Positions 12,953-21,918 of a DNA stretch of 64,000 nucleotides are shown piece after piece. The first letter of the stretch is position 1. Each line of letters opens with the position of its first letter. The stretch is taken from positions 62,001 through 126,000 of the forward strand of contig NZ_KB976986.1 of NCBI RefSeq assembly GCF_000399665.1, in the 5' to 3' direction. Made by a program: the position numbers and the translations under genes. The notes beneath the pieces are model-generated. The model was not told the origin of the DNA, did not search any database, and saw nothing but the letters and a program-made list of their open reading frames with translations. The stretch is from Acinetobacter calcoaceticus ANC 3811. GTDB taxonomy: Bacteria; Pseudomonadota; Gammaproteobacteria; Pseudomonadales; Moraxellaceae.

Positions 12953-15361
12953 GTGGATAATTCAGAAGAACAAAAGCATATTCAGGAAAATAACGGCTTT
13001 GCACGAATTGAACCCTATACTCATCCTGCGGGCGGATGGGGAGCACTACTCAGTGTCGCTCGAAACTTAAAGCGGCAAGATATTTTAAAAAAAGGTTCGA
13101 TTACCTTACTCAATATTAACCAGCCTACCGGGTTCGACTGTCCCGGTTGTGCATGGCCAGAAAAGAAAAATGCTCACGCCTTTAACTTCTGTGAAAACGG
13201 TGCAAAAGCAGTTGCATTTGAAGCAACCAGTAAAACAGTGACTCCCGAATATTTTGCAGGCCATACCGTCAGTTGGTTATCAGAACAAAGTGATTTCTTT
13301 CTAGAAGACTTAGGTCGTTTAACTGACCCAGTTCGCTACGATGCTGCAACCGATAAATATGTCGCAATTTCATGGGATGAAGCATTTCAGATTATTGCTA
13401 AGCATTTACACGCGTTAGACAACCCAGACCAAGCTGCGTTTTATACCTCTGGCCGTGCAAGTAATGAAGCAGCATTTTTATATCAATTGTTTGTGCGAAG
13501 CTTTGGAACAAATAACTTCCCAGACTGTTCGAACATGTGCCATGAAACCACAAGCGTTGGGTTACTTGATTCGATTGGTTTAGGAAAGGGCACAGTCACC
13601 CTAGAAGACTTTGATTTAGCCGATGCAATTTTTAGTTTTGGGCATAACCCCGGAACCAATCACCCGCGTATGTTAGGAACTTTGCGTGAAGTGTCTAAAC
13701 GTGGCGGTAACATTATTGCGATTAACCCGATTAAAGAGCGAGGCTTAGAGCGTTTCCAAGACCCACAAGCACCACTTGAAATGATGACTAACGGCAGTAC
13801 CCCAATTAGTCGTTATTATTTCCAACCTAAAATTGGTGGTGACTATGCACTGATGCTAGGGATTTTAAAGCACCTAAATGAGTGGGATAAAAAGGCGCTC
13901 GCTTCAGGTAAACCAAGCATTTTTGACCGAAATTTTATTGCGGTGAATACAATCGGTTTCGACGAGATGATTGCTGAGGTGGAGCGAACTGAGTGGGAAG
14001 ATATTTATAAACACTCGGGATTATCACCAGAACATTTAGAAAAGTTAGCCAAGCTCTTTTTAGAGTCTGAGCGTTCAATTTTCTGTTGGGGGATGGGCAT
14101 TACTCAACATCGCCACGGAACAGCCAATGTACACATGTTAGCGAATTTATTATTGGCTCGTGGGCAAATTGGTCGTCCGGGTGCAGGGCTCTGTCCAGTT
14201 CGTGGGCACAGTAATGTGCAAGGCGACCGAACCATGGGCATTAATGAGTTACCTAGCCCGAAATTACTCGACAACATTGACCGCGTGTTCGGGATTAAAT
14301 CTCCAAGAAAAAATGGGCATGGTGTCGTTGAAACGATTAAAGCGATGGCTGAAGGTGAGGTCAAAGTCTTTATTGGTTTAGGTGGCAACTTTGCAGTTGC
14401 GACGCCAGATACGCCGTATACCCAAGAAGCGCTTAGAAAATGTAATTTAACCGTTCATGTTGCAACCAAGTTAAACCGTAGCCATTTGGTGTGTGGTAAA
14501 GAGGCGCTGATTTTACCTTGTTTGGGTCGTACCGAAATTGATGAGCAGCTTCATGGCCCGCAGGCCATTTCAGTCGAAGATTCGATGAGTAATATTCATT
14601 TGTCGGCTGGGCGTAATATCCCAATTTCTGAAAATATTTTATCTGAACCAGACATCGTGGCAAGAATGGCTGAAGCGGTGCTGCCAGACAGCAAGATTAA
14701 ATGGAAATGGTACATTGAAAGTTATGACCGTATTCGTGACTCAATTGCTGAGGTTTTTGATGAGTTCCATGATTTTAATTTGCGAGTCTATAACCCGGGT
14801 GGATTCCATCTAGAGCATCCAGCTAATCAGCACATCTGGAACACAAAAAGTGGTAAAGCGCAGTTTATGATTACACCACTCAATGAAGTTTATGGCGATA
14901 AAGAAAATCAATATGCTGCCGCCTATACCGAGAGCAAAGTTTATACCTTAATGACCACTCGCTCTCATGACCAATACAACACGACGCTATATGGTCTCGA
15001 CGACCGTTACCGTGGGGTCTTTGGGCAGCGCCGTGTTTTGTTTATGAATCAAGCAGATATTGATGAAGCGGGCTTTGAAGCAAATCAGTGGGTTGATATT
15101 GAAAGTGTTTTCTCAGATGGTGTTAAACGTATTGTGCATAGTTTCCGCATTGTGCCGTACAACATTCCGCGGGGCAGCTTAGCTGCGTACTATCCAGAGA
15201 CCAATCCTTTGGTGGCGTTAAGCAGTCATGATAAATACGCCAAGATTCCAGCTTCAAAAAGTGTTCCGGTGATATTGCATGCTGGTGATTCACCTGCACA
15301 CTTTAATTTGGCAACGGCAGTTGACCCTGAAGATGCAGATAAGAAAGTAAGCAACCTTTAA
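12953..15361 (+). CDS. FdhF/YdeP-family molybdopterin oxidoreductase
   Basis: An 802-residue member of the molybdopterin-bisMGD oxidoreductase family of YdeP type. FDCPGCAWPEKKNAHAFNFC (about residues 59-78) is the usual N-terminal Cys motif of this subfamily. NPGTNHPRMLGTL, VRGHSNVQGDRTMGI and TTRSHDQYNTTLYGLDDRYRG are the cofactor-binding regions. E. coli YdeP is linked to acid resistance; the reaction is not known. A GTG start is supported by GAGGATG 6 bases upstream. The next gene encodes FdhD, which sulfurates the cofactor of formate dehydrogenases, so the two clearly form one functional unit. No tat-type signal is visible, so it should be cytoplasmic. Confidence 0.9.
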   Translation: MDNSEEQKHIQENNGFARIEPYTHPAGGWGALLSVARNLKRQDILKKGSITLLNINQPTGFDCPGCAWPEKKNAHAFNFCENGAKAVAFEATSKTVTPEYFAGHTVSWLSEQSDFFLEDLGRLTDPVRYDAATDKYVAISWDEAFQIIAKHLHALDNPDQAAFYTSGRASNEAAFLYQLFVRSFGTNNFPDCSNMCHETTSVGLLDSIGLGKGTVTLEDFDLADAIFSFGHNPGTNHPRMLGTLREVSKRGGNIIAINPIKERGLERFQDPQAPLEMMTNGSTPISRYYFQPKIGGDYALMLGILKHLNEWDKKALASGKPSIFDRNFIAVNTIGFDEMIAEVERTEWEDIYKHSGLSPEHLEKLAKLFLESERSIFCWGMGITQHRHGTANVHMLANLLLARGQIGRPGAGLCPVRGHSNVQGDRTMGINELPSPKLLDNIDRVFGIKSPRKNGHGVVETIKAMAEGEVKVFIGLGGNFAVATPDTPYTQEALRKCNLTVHVATKLNRSHLVCGKEALILPCLGRTEIDEQLHGPQAISVEDSMSNIHLSAGRNIPISENILSEPDIVARMAEAVLPDSKIKWKWYIESYDRIRDSIAEVFDEFHDFNLRVYNPGGFHLEHPANQHIWNTKSGKAQFMITPLNEVYGDKENQYAAAYTESKVYTLMTTRSHDQYNTTLYGLDDRYRGVFGQRRVLFMNQADIDEAGFEANQWVDIESVFSDGVKRIVHSFRIVPYNIPRGSLAAYYPETNPLVALSSHDKYAKIPASKSVPVILHAGDSPAHFNLATAVDPEDADKKVSNL

Positions 15362-15392
15362 TCAAAAGCGATATTAAAAATGTAATTCAAAC

Positions 15393-15419
15393 AAATGGCG
15401 CTCTAAACAAGCGCCATTT
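15393..15419 (+). other. Intercistronic hairpin between the ydeP-like gene and fdhD
   Basis: AAATGGCGCT / AGCGCCATTT is a perfect 10-bp stem with a 7-base loop but no T run. It ends just before AAGGAAA, the fdhD ribosome site. It may stabilise the upstream mRNA or tune fdhD expression rather than terminate. Confidence 0.55.
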
Positions 15420-15438
15420 CAAGATAAAGGAAATTATT

Positions 15439-16224
15439 TTGACACCACATTCTTATGGGGTTGAAACATTACAAGTAAAGCGGTTTAAGAAAACCGAATC
15501 TGAAAGTGTTTTAGATAATATTGTTCAAGAGCATCCGATTGCTTTGGTATATAACGGCATTTCTCATGCAGTGATGATGGCAACGCCTACCGATGTGAGT
15601 GTGTTCGCTAAAGGCTTTAGTCTGTCCGAAGGAATTTTAACGAGCTTAAAAGAGTTATATGCCATTGAGGTTCATGAAAGTGAATTGGGAATTGAAGTGA
15701 ATATGACCATTTCATCCAGAGCATTTGCTGCATTAAAAGAAAGACGGCGTATGTTGGTGGGTCGTACAGGCTGTGGTTTATGTGGCATTGAAAGTTTGGA
15801 GCAGCTTCAGCTCGATATTCCTAAAATTACCATCGAACCTTCCAAAGAGTGGCTTGAACAAATTCCAATCGCGATTTCTCATTTAAAAGATCAACAAAAA
15901 ATTACTGCCTTAACGGGTGGCGCTCATGCCGCTGCTTGGGTGGTTCAAGGCAAAATCATGGCTTTGTTTGAAGATGTTGGCCGTCACAATGCCTTAGATA
16001 AATTGTTAGGTTATTTAGCTCAAGAAAACTACGACACCAGTTTGGGTTTTGTTGTTATGACCAGTCGTGCAAGCTACGAATTAATTCGTAAATGTGCGCA
16101 GCTTAATATTGGTTTATTGGCCTCAATTTCTGCTCCAACCAGTATGGCTATTCGGCTCGCAAAAATATCTGGCCTAACTTTAGCCAGCTTTTGTCGTGGA
16201 GATGATTTCGTTTTATATACATAA
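15439..16224 (+). CDS. fdhD: FdhD, sulfur transferase for molybdoenzyme
   Basis: A 261-residue FdhD homologue, which carries sulfur from the cysteine desulfurase IscS to the molybdopterin cofactor of formate-dehydrogenase-like enzymes. The defining CGLC motif sits in GRTGCGLCGIESL (about residues 109-121). ALTGGAHAAAW, FEDVGRHNALDKLLG and TSRASYELIRKCA are further family blocks. The start is TTG at 15439, chosen because AAGGA (15427-15431) lies at the right distance and no ATG fits. It directly follows the YdeP-like gene that probably needs it. Confidence 0.92.
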   Translation: MTPHSYGVETLQVKRFKKTESESVLDNIVQEHPIALVYNGISHAVMMATPTDVSVFAKGFSLSEGILTSLKELYAIEVHESELGIEVNMTISSRAFAALKERRRMLVGRTGCGLCGIESLEQLQLDIPKITIEPSKEWLEQIPIAISHLKDQQKITALTGGAHAAAWVVQGKIMALFEDVGRHNALDKLLGYLAQENYDTSLGFVVMTSRASYELIRKCAQLNIGLLASISAPTSMAIRLAKISGLTLASFCRGDDFVLYT

Positions 16225-16374
16225 AGGTCATGCATCGAAATATTGAACAGAGCAGCTTAAATAAAAAGAATGATTCAACATAAGGGAAATATACATTTCT
16301 ATTTTGCCTAATTTTAAGTTAAGTACGAGCTTTATACTTTATGATCAGACTTATATCGTTCAGAGTGTGTCCGA

Positions 16375-16767
16375 GTGGCTTGGTTACAGTCCTTAAAAGA
16401 TTGGGCAAAACGTCTAAAAAAACAAATTATTATGCTTTGGTTTGCATCAAAGCATCCTCAAATGCCGATATTGCCTAAAATTTTGGCCGTAATTGCTGTT
16501 GCCTATGCTTTTAGTCCCATCGATTTAATTCCAGATTTTATTCCTATTTTAGGTTTTGTTGATGATGCTTTAATTTTGCCACTTCTTATTTGGTTAGCTG
16601 TTCGCTTTACGCCTAAGCAAGTCATTTTAGATGCAGAACAACAAGCTGATGAATGGCTAGAACAGCAGGAGCGACGACCTCAAAATTATTTGGTAGCTGT
16701 GTTAATTATTTTAGTTTGGGTAACGCTAGCGGTAATGGCCTATTTCTATTTTGGCGGCGGTTTGTAA
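16375..16767 (+). CDS. YkvA/DUF1232 membrane protein
   Basis: A 130-residue protein with the YkvA (DUF1232) core: LPKILAVIAVAYAFSPIDLI followed by PDFIPILGFVDD at about residues 40-66. A second membrane segment (LVAVLIILVWVTLAVMAYFYF) lies at the C-terminus. The function of the family is unknown; it is usually a small inner-membrane protein. The first usable start is GTG at 16375; no clear ribosome site is visible, so the start is uncertain. It stands alone between fdhD and pdxB. Confidence 0.8.
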   Translation: MAWLQSLKDWAKRLKKQIIMLWFASKHPQMPILPKILAVIAVAYAFSPIDLIPDFIPILGFVDDALILPLLIWLAVRFTPKQVILDAEQQADEWLEQQERRPQNYLVAVLIILVWVTLAVMAYFYFGGGL

Positions 16768-16874
16768 GCACTTAAAAGTGCAAGATAGAGAATCGTGAAT
16801 TTAAAGGCATTAACATTGTGCTTTGCTACAACTCAAAGGATAATAAAGTTTTTATAAGCTTTGAGTTGCAGATA

Positions 16875-17942
16875 ATGAAAATCGTCGCAGATGAAAATTT
16901 GGCATTTACCGACTACTTTTTTTCAGAGTTTGGCGATATTCAACACCATGCGGGACGCACCTTAACTCATGCAGATGTAAAAGATGCAGAAGCATTATTG
17001 GTTCGCTCAGTGACTGCGGTGAATGCAAGCTTAATTGAAAATACAGCATTAAAATATGTGGGTAGTGCCACAATCGGGACCGATCATTTAGATATTCCTG
17101 CTTTAGAAAAACAAGGCATTACATGGGCAAATGCAGCAGGTTGTAATGCGCAGGCCGTTGCTGAATATGTCATTACTGCTTTACTTCATTTAGATGCGAA
17201 CCTTTTAGAACAACAAGAAAAATTTACCCTAGGAATAGTGGGGCTTGGAAACGTCGGTAAGCGTTTGGCATATATGGCCCAGTTGCTTGGTTGGAACGTA
17301 ATTGGCTTTGATCCATTTGTGCAGTTAGATTCAATTAAAAATGTGAATTTAGAAACGCTTTTGCAACAAGCCAATGCAATTTCAATTCACGTGCCTTTAA
17401 CCAAAAATGGTGAACATGCGACGTATCATCTGTTTGATGAGCAAGCGTTTGCAGCACTTCAACCTGACACAATTTTAATTAATAGTGCGCGTGGTCCAGT
17501 CGTTAAAGAAGCTGCTCTAATCGAAGATATTCAGCGTACCCAGCGTAAAGTTGTGCTCGATGTATTTGAGCATGAACCCGTCATATCTGAAGAACTTATC
17601 GATATGTTGGCTTTAGCAACACCGCATATTGCTGGTTATAGCTTGGAAGGTAAGGCACGCGGTACCCAAATGATTTATGAAGCATTCTGCCAAAAGTTCG
17701 GTTTTGATGTAAATAAACGTTTTGAAACACAGTTGCCTGCATGTGACGACTATTTTTCAGGAAATGATTTAAAAGCGGTGTTAAAGCAAAAATTAGCTCA
17801 GATTTATGATATTGCTCAAGATGATGCCAACATCCGTGCCTGTATTAAAGAGGGCAAAGTTGAGCAAAAAGCATTTGATTTATTACGTAAGAATTACCCG
17901 CTGCGCCGTGAATGGGCAGCACATGGAGGACCGCAGGCATGA
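16875..17942 (+). CDS. pdxB: Erythronate-4-phosphate dehydrogenase
   Basis: A 355-residue PdxB, which oxidises 4-phosphoerythronate in the DXP-dependent route to pyridoxal phosphate. The start at 16875 gives MKIVADENLAFTDYFFSEFG, the standard N-terminus; the frame extends further up without support. The NAD-binding Rossmann motif is LGIVGLGNVGKRLA (about residues 117-130). INSARGPVV, DVFEHEP and TPHIAGYSLEGKARG supply the D-2-hydroxyacid dehydrogenase active-site Arg, Glu and His. A family dimerisation tail follows. Its stop overlaps the next gene's start (ATGA). Confidence 0.93.
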   Translation: MKIVADENLAFTDYFFSEFGDIQHHAGRTLTHADVKDAEALLVRSVTAVNASLIENTALKYVGSATIGTDHLDIPALEKQGITWANAAGCNAQAVAEYVITALLHLDANLLEQQEKFTLGIVGLGNVGKRLAYMAQLLGWNVIGFDPFVQLDSIKNVNLETLLQQANAISIHVPLTKNGEHATYHLFDEQAFAALQPDTILINSARGPVVKEAALIEDIQRTQRKVVLDVFEHEPVISEELIDMLALATPHIAGYSLEGKARGTQMIYEAFCQKFGFDVNKRFETQLPACDDYFSGNDLKAVLKQKLAQIYDIAQDDANIRACIKEGKVEQKAFDLLRKNYPLRREWAAHGGPQA

Positions 17943-18913
17943 GCTTAAGTTATCAACCTACTTGTTCAATTGATGCCTTAAAAGCACGTGCCAAGCTCTA
18001 TAACCAGATTCGTCAGTTTTTTGCTGAACGTGATGTCATGGAAGTGGAAACACCGATTGTTTCGCAAGCAGGTGTCACCGATGTTCATTTAGCTTCTGTT
18101 CAGGCTTTGCGTCACATTAATGGCAAATTACAGACTCAATATTTACAGACTTCGCCTGAGTTTGCCATGAAACGATTATTGGCAAGCGGTAGTGGACCGA
18201 TTTATCAAATCTGTAAGGTTTTCCGAGACGATGAACACGGACGTAAACACAATAGTGAATTTACCATGCTCGAATGGTACCGTCCGGGTCTAGACTTAAA
18301 AGCTTTAATGCATGAAACCGCCGATTTATTGCAGACTTGTTTGCAGCATCGCTTTGGTGAAGTTCGTCCGTTTATTTTAAGTTATAAACATGCTTTTCAA
18401 GATCGTCTCGATATCAACCCTTTACAAGCAACATTGAAGCAACTCAAAGATACGGCAAATCGTGTGGGATTAAATCTTGATTTAGGCGATGACCGTTTAG
18501 CTTATATCGATTTGTTATTTTCGCATTTTGTTGAACCAAGTTTAGGGTTTGATGCGCCTGTCTTTTTAACTGACTTTCCACCAGAAATGGCGTCTTTGGC
18601 AAAAGTGAAAGTAGATGAAGATGGGGAAGAGGTTGCTGCACGTTTTGAGGTTTATATTGAAGGTTTAGAGCTTGCCAATGCTTACGATGAATTGCTCGAT
18701 GCAGCCGTGTTACGCTCACGCTTTGAAGCAGATAATGCAGAGCGGGCTAAGCAAGGTCTTCATGTTATGCCTTTAGATGAACATTTGTTAGCAGCTTTAC
18801 CTCATATGCCAGAATGCTCAGGAATTGCTTTAGGTGTAGATCGTTTACTTATGGTTGCCATGGATCAGGTTAAAATTGAAAAAGTCATTACCTTTCCAGC
18901 AGAAATTGCTTAA
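17939..18913 (+). CDS. epmA: EF-P lysine ligase EpmA (PoxA/GenX)
   Basis: A 324-residue LysRS-like protein without anticodon-binding domain, the size and layout of EpmA, which attaches beta-lysine to elongation factor P. Class II synthetase motifs are visible: the ERDVMEVETPIVSQAGVTDVH block, YLQTSPEFAMKRLLASGSG, ICKVFRDDEHGRKHNSEFTMLEWY and the C-terminal GIALGVDRLLMV. I start at 17939, where the ATG overlaps the pdxB stop and GGAGG (17925-17929) is well placed. Coupling to pdxB is tight. The partner EpmB is not in the window. Confidence 0.92.
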   Translation: MSLSYQPTCSIDALKARAKLYNQIRQFFAERDVMEVETPIVSQAGVTDVHLASVQALRHINGKLQTQYLQTSPEFAMKRLLASGSGPIYQICKVFRDDEHGRKHNSEFTMLEWYRPGLDLKALMHETADLLQTCLQHRFGEVRPFILSYKHAFQDRLDINPLQATLKQLKDTANRVGLNLDLGDDRLAYIDLLFSHFVEPSLGFDAPVFLTDFPPEMASLAKVKVDEDGEEVAARFEVYIEGLELANAYDELLDAAVLRSRFEADNAERAKQGLHVMPLDEHLLAALPHMPECSGIALGVDRLLMVAMDQVKIEKVITFPAEIA

Positions 18914-18925
18914 AAACTGACAAAT

Positions 18926-18953
18926 AAAAAAGCCACAATATTGTGGCTTTTTT
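18926..18953. terminator. Bidirectional terminator between epmA and the Tim44-like gene
   Basis: AAAAAAGCCACAA / TTGTGGCTTTTTT is a perfect 13-bp palindromic stem around TA, with T runs on both strands, at the meeting point of two convergent genes. Confidence 0.92.
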
Positions 18954-18971
18954 ATTTAGGGTTTATTCAGC

Positions 18972-19964
18972 TTAGGCTTGTTGAATACCTGCAACAACCC
19001 AGTCTTGCTGAGAGCCAGCAGGCTTAACAAAGTGCCAGATTTCAGTAAATGGTTGTGGCAAGCTGTTTAAATCTTCACTCACGGTACCTGTGAAGCGTAC
19101 GCTTACAACGTATTGACCATTTTCAGTCGCACTGTCTACAACCATCGCATTCAGATTGCTAAATTCAGCAACGTCTTGATCTTGGTTTTCCATGATGTCG
19201 TTATACATAGAACTATAAAGTTCTGGTGTTAAGTAACGGCGAATTTCTTCAATGTTACTTGCAGTATTCATCGACTGGATATGATTAAAACGTTGACGTG
19301 CAATACGTAAGAAAGCAGCAGGTTCACTACCATCTGGAAGTTGATTGCCATTGCTCGTTGTTGCACTACCAAAAGGAGCTTGGGTTGCTGCACCGCCACC
19401 AACAGATTGACCAAAGATATTTGTATTATCTCCAGCATTACGTGGTGTCGCTTGTGGTGCAGCAGAACGGCCAAATGGGTTTTGACCATCATTATTTGGT
19501 GCGTAAGGATTATTACCCGCTAATTTTTTTTTTGCGCCCAATTTGCGGAAAACAAAAAAGGCTAAAGCTGCTGCAAGTAATACCCAAAGCCAGCTAGGAA
19601 TTCCACCTTTTTTCTCTTCTTGTTGCGCTTGAGCAGCTTGTTCTGTTCCAGCTTGAGTTGCTTGATGTTCAGTTGATGTTGGTTTGTCATCAGCTAAAGC
19701 ATTTGCTGCAACAGCACCTACGGCAGCACCAGCCACACCAGCTGCAACCATTGAACCAACACCCGGACCTGATCGTTGAGGTGCAGTAGTAGGTTGTTGA
19801 GCAGGAGTCACTTGACGAGGTTGTTGATAAGACTGGCTTGAAGTAGTAGAGCGTGCCATACCGTGGCTTTTACCACCACCTGCACGTTTAGCTTCAGCAA
19901 GAGGCGAAATTGCTAAAGCAGCCATTAAAATACCGGTAATCAAGCCACGCTGGTGTACTTCCAT
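18972..19964 (-). CDS. Tim44-like domain membrane protein
   Basis: A 330-residue protein with an N-terminal signal or anchor (LITGILMAALAISPLAEA) and a Gly/Gln/Thr-rich low-complexity stretch. One membrane segment follows (GIPSWLWVLLAAALAFFVF, about residues 124-142). A second linker leads to a C-terminal Tim44-like fold (AAFLRIARQRFNHIQSMNT to the end, about residues 216-330). This layout matches the bacterial Tim44-domain proteins of unknown function, often near respiratory or membrane genes. AGGAA lies before the ATG. It is transcribed alone, convergent with epmA. Confidence 0.82.
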   Translation of the reverse strand: MEVHQRGLITGILMAALAISPLAEAKRAGGGKSHGMARSTTSSQSYQQPRQVTPAQQPTTAPQRSGPGVGSMVAAGVAGAAVGAVAANALADDKPTSTEHQATQAGTEQAAQAQQEEKKGGIPSWLWVLLAAALAFFVFRKLGAKKKLAGNNPYAPNNDGQNPFGRSAAPQATPRNAGDNTNIFGQSVGGGAATQAPFGSATTSNGNQLPDGSEPAAFLRIARQRFNHIQSMNTASNIEEIRRYLTPELYSSMYNDIMENQDQDVAEFSNLNAMVVDSATENGQYVVSVRFTGTVSEDLNSLPQPFTEIWHFVKPAGSQQDWVVAGIQQA

Positions 19965-20046
19965 AGGAAATTCCTGTCTAAAATTAAATTGTAATAGTAT
20001 TTATGAAGGTATTTACGCTAAATTTCAACCATAAAAGTATGTTTTT

Positions 20047-21435
20047 TTATGTCAATTCATCACTCAGTTGCATTGCTTCAGTCAATGCTTCATGCAGACG
20101 GGCAACAGCAATCACTTGTACGCCTGGAATTGCTTTTTGCGGCGCATTACCTCTTGGCAAAATCACATACTTAAAGCCATGTTTTGCAGCTTCTTTTAAA
20201 CGCTCTTGACCATTTGGTACAGGACGAATTTCGCCAGAAAGGCCAACTTCTCCAAAAACTGCAAGTTGTTGAGGTAAAGCTTTAGTCCGTAAACTTGAAG
20301 CACATGCTAACAAAACTGCTAAGTCTGAACCTGTTTCGGTAATCTTTAAGCCACCTACAATGTTCACATAGACGTCTTGACCTGTGGTTTGGACACCGCC
20401 ATGACGATGCATTACAGCAAGCAGCATGTTTAAACGGTTTTGGTCAAGACCTAATGCTACGCGACGTGGTTGTCCTTGAGCATCATCAACTAAGGCTTGG
20501 ACTTCGACCAAAAGAGGACGAGTTCCTTCACGGCTAATCATGACAATTGAACCGGGAATCGCTTCATCATAACGACTCAAGAAAATGGCAGAAGGGTTAG
20601 CAACTTCACGTAAGCCCTTATCTGTCATGGCAAATACACCCAGTTCATTCACCGCACCAAAACGGTTTTTAACTGCACGAATCATTCGATAGCGCGAATC
20701 TGACTGACCTTCAAAGTAAAGTACACAATCCACCATGTGTTCTAAAACACGTGGACCTGCCAGTGCACCTTCTTTGGTCACATGACCAACAAGAAATAGC
20801 GCTGTGCCACTATTTTTTGCATAACGCGTCAGTAAAGCAGCAGATTCACGAATTTGTGAAACACCGCCCGGTGCCGATTGGAGCGTTTCCGTATAAAGCG
20901 TTTGGATCGAATCTAAGATAGCCACGACAGGTTTTTCTTGTTCTAAGACTTCGCAAATTCGTTCTACGCAGGTTTCGGCCATGACTTTTAACTGGTCGGT
21001 AGGCAAGTCAAGTCGTTGAGCACGAAGTGCAACCTGAGATAAAGACTCTTCGCCAGTAATATAAAGTGCAGAGCTTTTTGCACTTGCCATATGGGTTGCT
21101 GTTTGCAAAAGAATGGTCGATTTACCAATACCGGGGTCACCACCAATCAAGACAACAGAACCTGTAACTAAGCCTCCGCCAAGTACGCGGTCAAATTCGC
21201 TGATGCCAGTCTGTAAGCGGGTTTCATGCGAAAAAGTGACTTTATTTAACGTTGTAATATTTGCAGCTTGGCCTGCATAGCCGCCATTTTTTGGTCGTGC
21301 TCGGTGAGCAGTGGTAGGCTCAAGTTTGACTTCAGTCAAAGAATTCCATTCACCACACTCTGAACATTGACCTGCCCATTTAAGGTGGTCAGCACCACAT
21401 TGTTCGCAACGGTAAACAGTTTTGACTTTGCTCAT
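20047..21435 (-). CDS. radA: DNA repair protein RadA
   Basis: A 462-residue RadA (Sms), a hexameric RecA-like helicase that helps branch migration in recombination and in natural transformation. In order: a zinc finger with Cys10, 13, 24 and 27 (CEQCG and CSECGEWN), Walker A GGDPGIGKST (98-107), the RadA-specific KNRFGAVNELGVF motif and a C-terminal Lon-like domain (VYVNIVGGLKITE, GEVGLSGEIRPV). Length and domains are complete. In this naturally competent genus its presence fits with comEC, which also lies in the window. Confidence 0.96.
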   Translation of the reverse strand: MSKVKTVYRCEQCGADHLKWAGQCSECGEWNSLTEVKLEPTTAHRARPKNGGYAGQAANITTLNKVTFSHETRLQTGISEFDRVLGGGLVTGSVVLIGGDPGIGKSTILLQTATHMASAKSSALYITGEESLSQVALRAQRLDLPTDQLKVMAETCVERICEVLEQEKPVVAILDSIQTLYTETLQSAPGGVSQIRESAALLTRYAKNSGTALFLVGHVTKEGALAGPRVLEHMVDCVLYFEGQSDSRYRMIRAVKNRFGAVNELGVFAMTDKGLREVANPSAIFLSRYDEAIPGSIVMISREGTRPLLVEVQALVDDAQGQPRRVALGLDQNRLNMLLAVMHRHGGVQTTGQDVYVNIVGGLKITETGSDLAVLLACASSLRTKALPQQLAVFGEVGLSGEIRPVPNGQERLKEAAKHGFKYVILPRGNAPQKAIPGVQVIAVARLHEALTEAMQLSDELT

Positions 21436-21918
21436 ATTCGACTTCAGTTAAAAACTTCTAAATTAATAGTAGAAACAGAGTATATCAAAACCAAAATAGA
21501 GAATCAGTTTTGAAGTGGAATACATTTTGCTTAATTTAAAACAACGAAAATATTAGGTCATTGTCATGTGTTAGATAATTTAAAAGATTAAGGTCGAGAA
21601 GGGGTATTTTTTAATAAACAGATGAAGGACTGAAATTGAACATTAGAAAACGGGCAATCGAGTCGTCTTTTTAATTTAAAAATCAGACAAGTTCAAGTCA
21701 TGTTTGTAGACCGTAAAGTGCGTTGTATTGCTATGGGCTTGTGCGTATTATCGGATTTAATTGTATGTAGCTTGAAATCATCAGCAATACAGATAAAAAT
21801 CAGTTAGCTGAAAAATTGTCAAAAAATATACATTTAAAAGATACCTGCAAATGGTGCGATATCGTCTTTTTGATTTTAGCTAACGGACTAAAAAAAATTA
21901 CTGGAGTGTATTGATAAG
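21436..21918. other. Divergent intergenic region between radA and cycA
   Basis: No gene, repeat or convincing hairpin is seen in about 480 bases. It should carry promoters for both neighbours; ACTGGAG (21900-21906) lies before cycA. Confidence 0.4.

Noticed and set aside
14104..14663. Minus-strand frames inside the YdeP-like gene
   Set aside because: They are shadows of a well-supported oxidoreductase frame and lack ribosome sites or recognisable domains.
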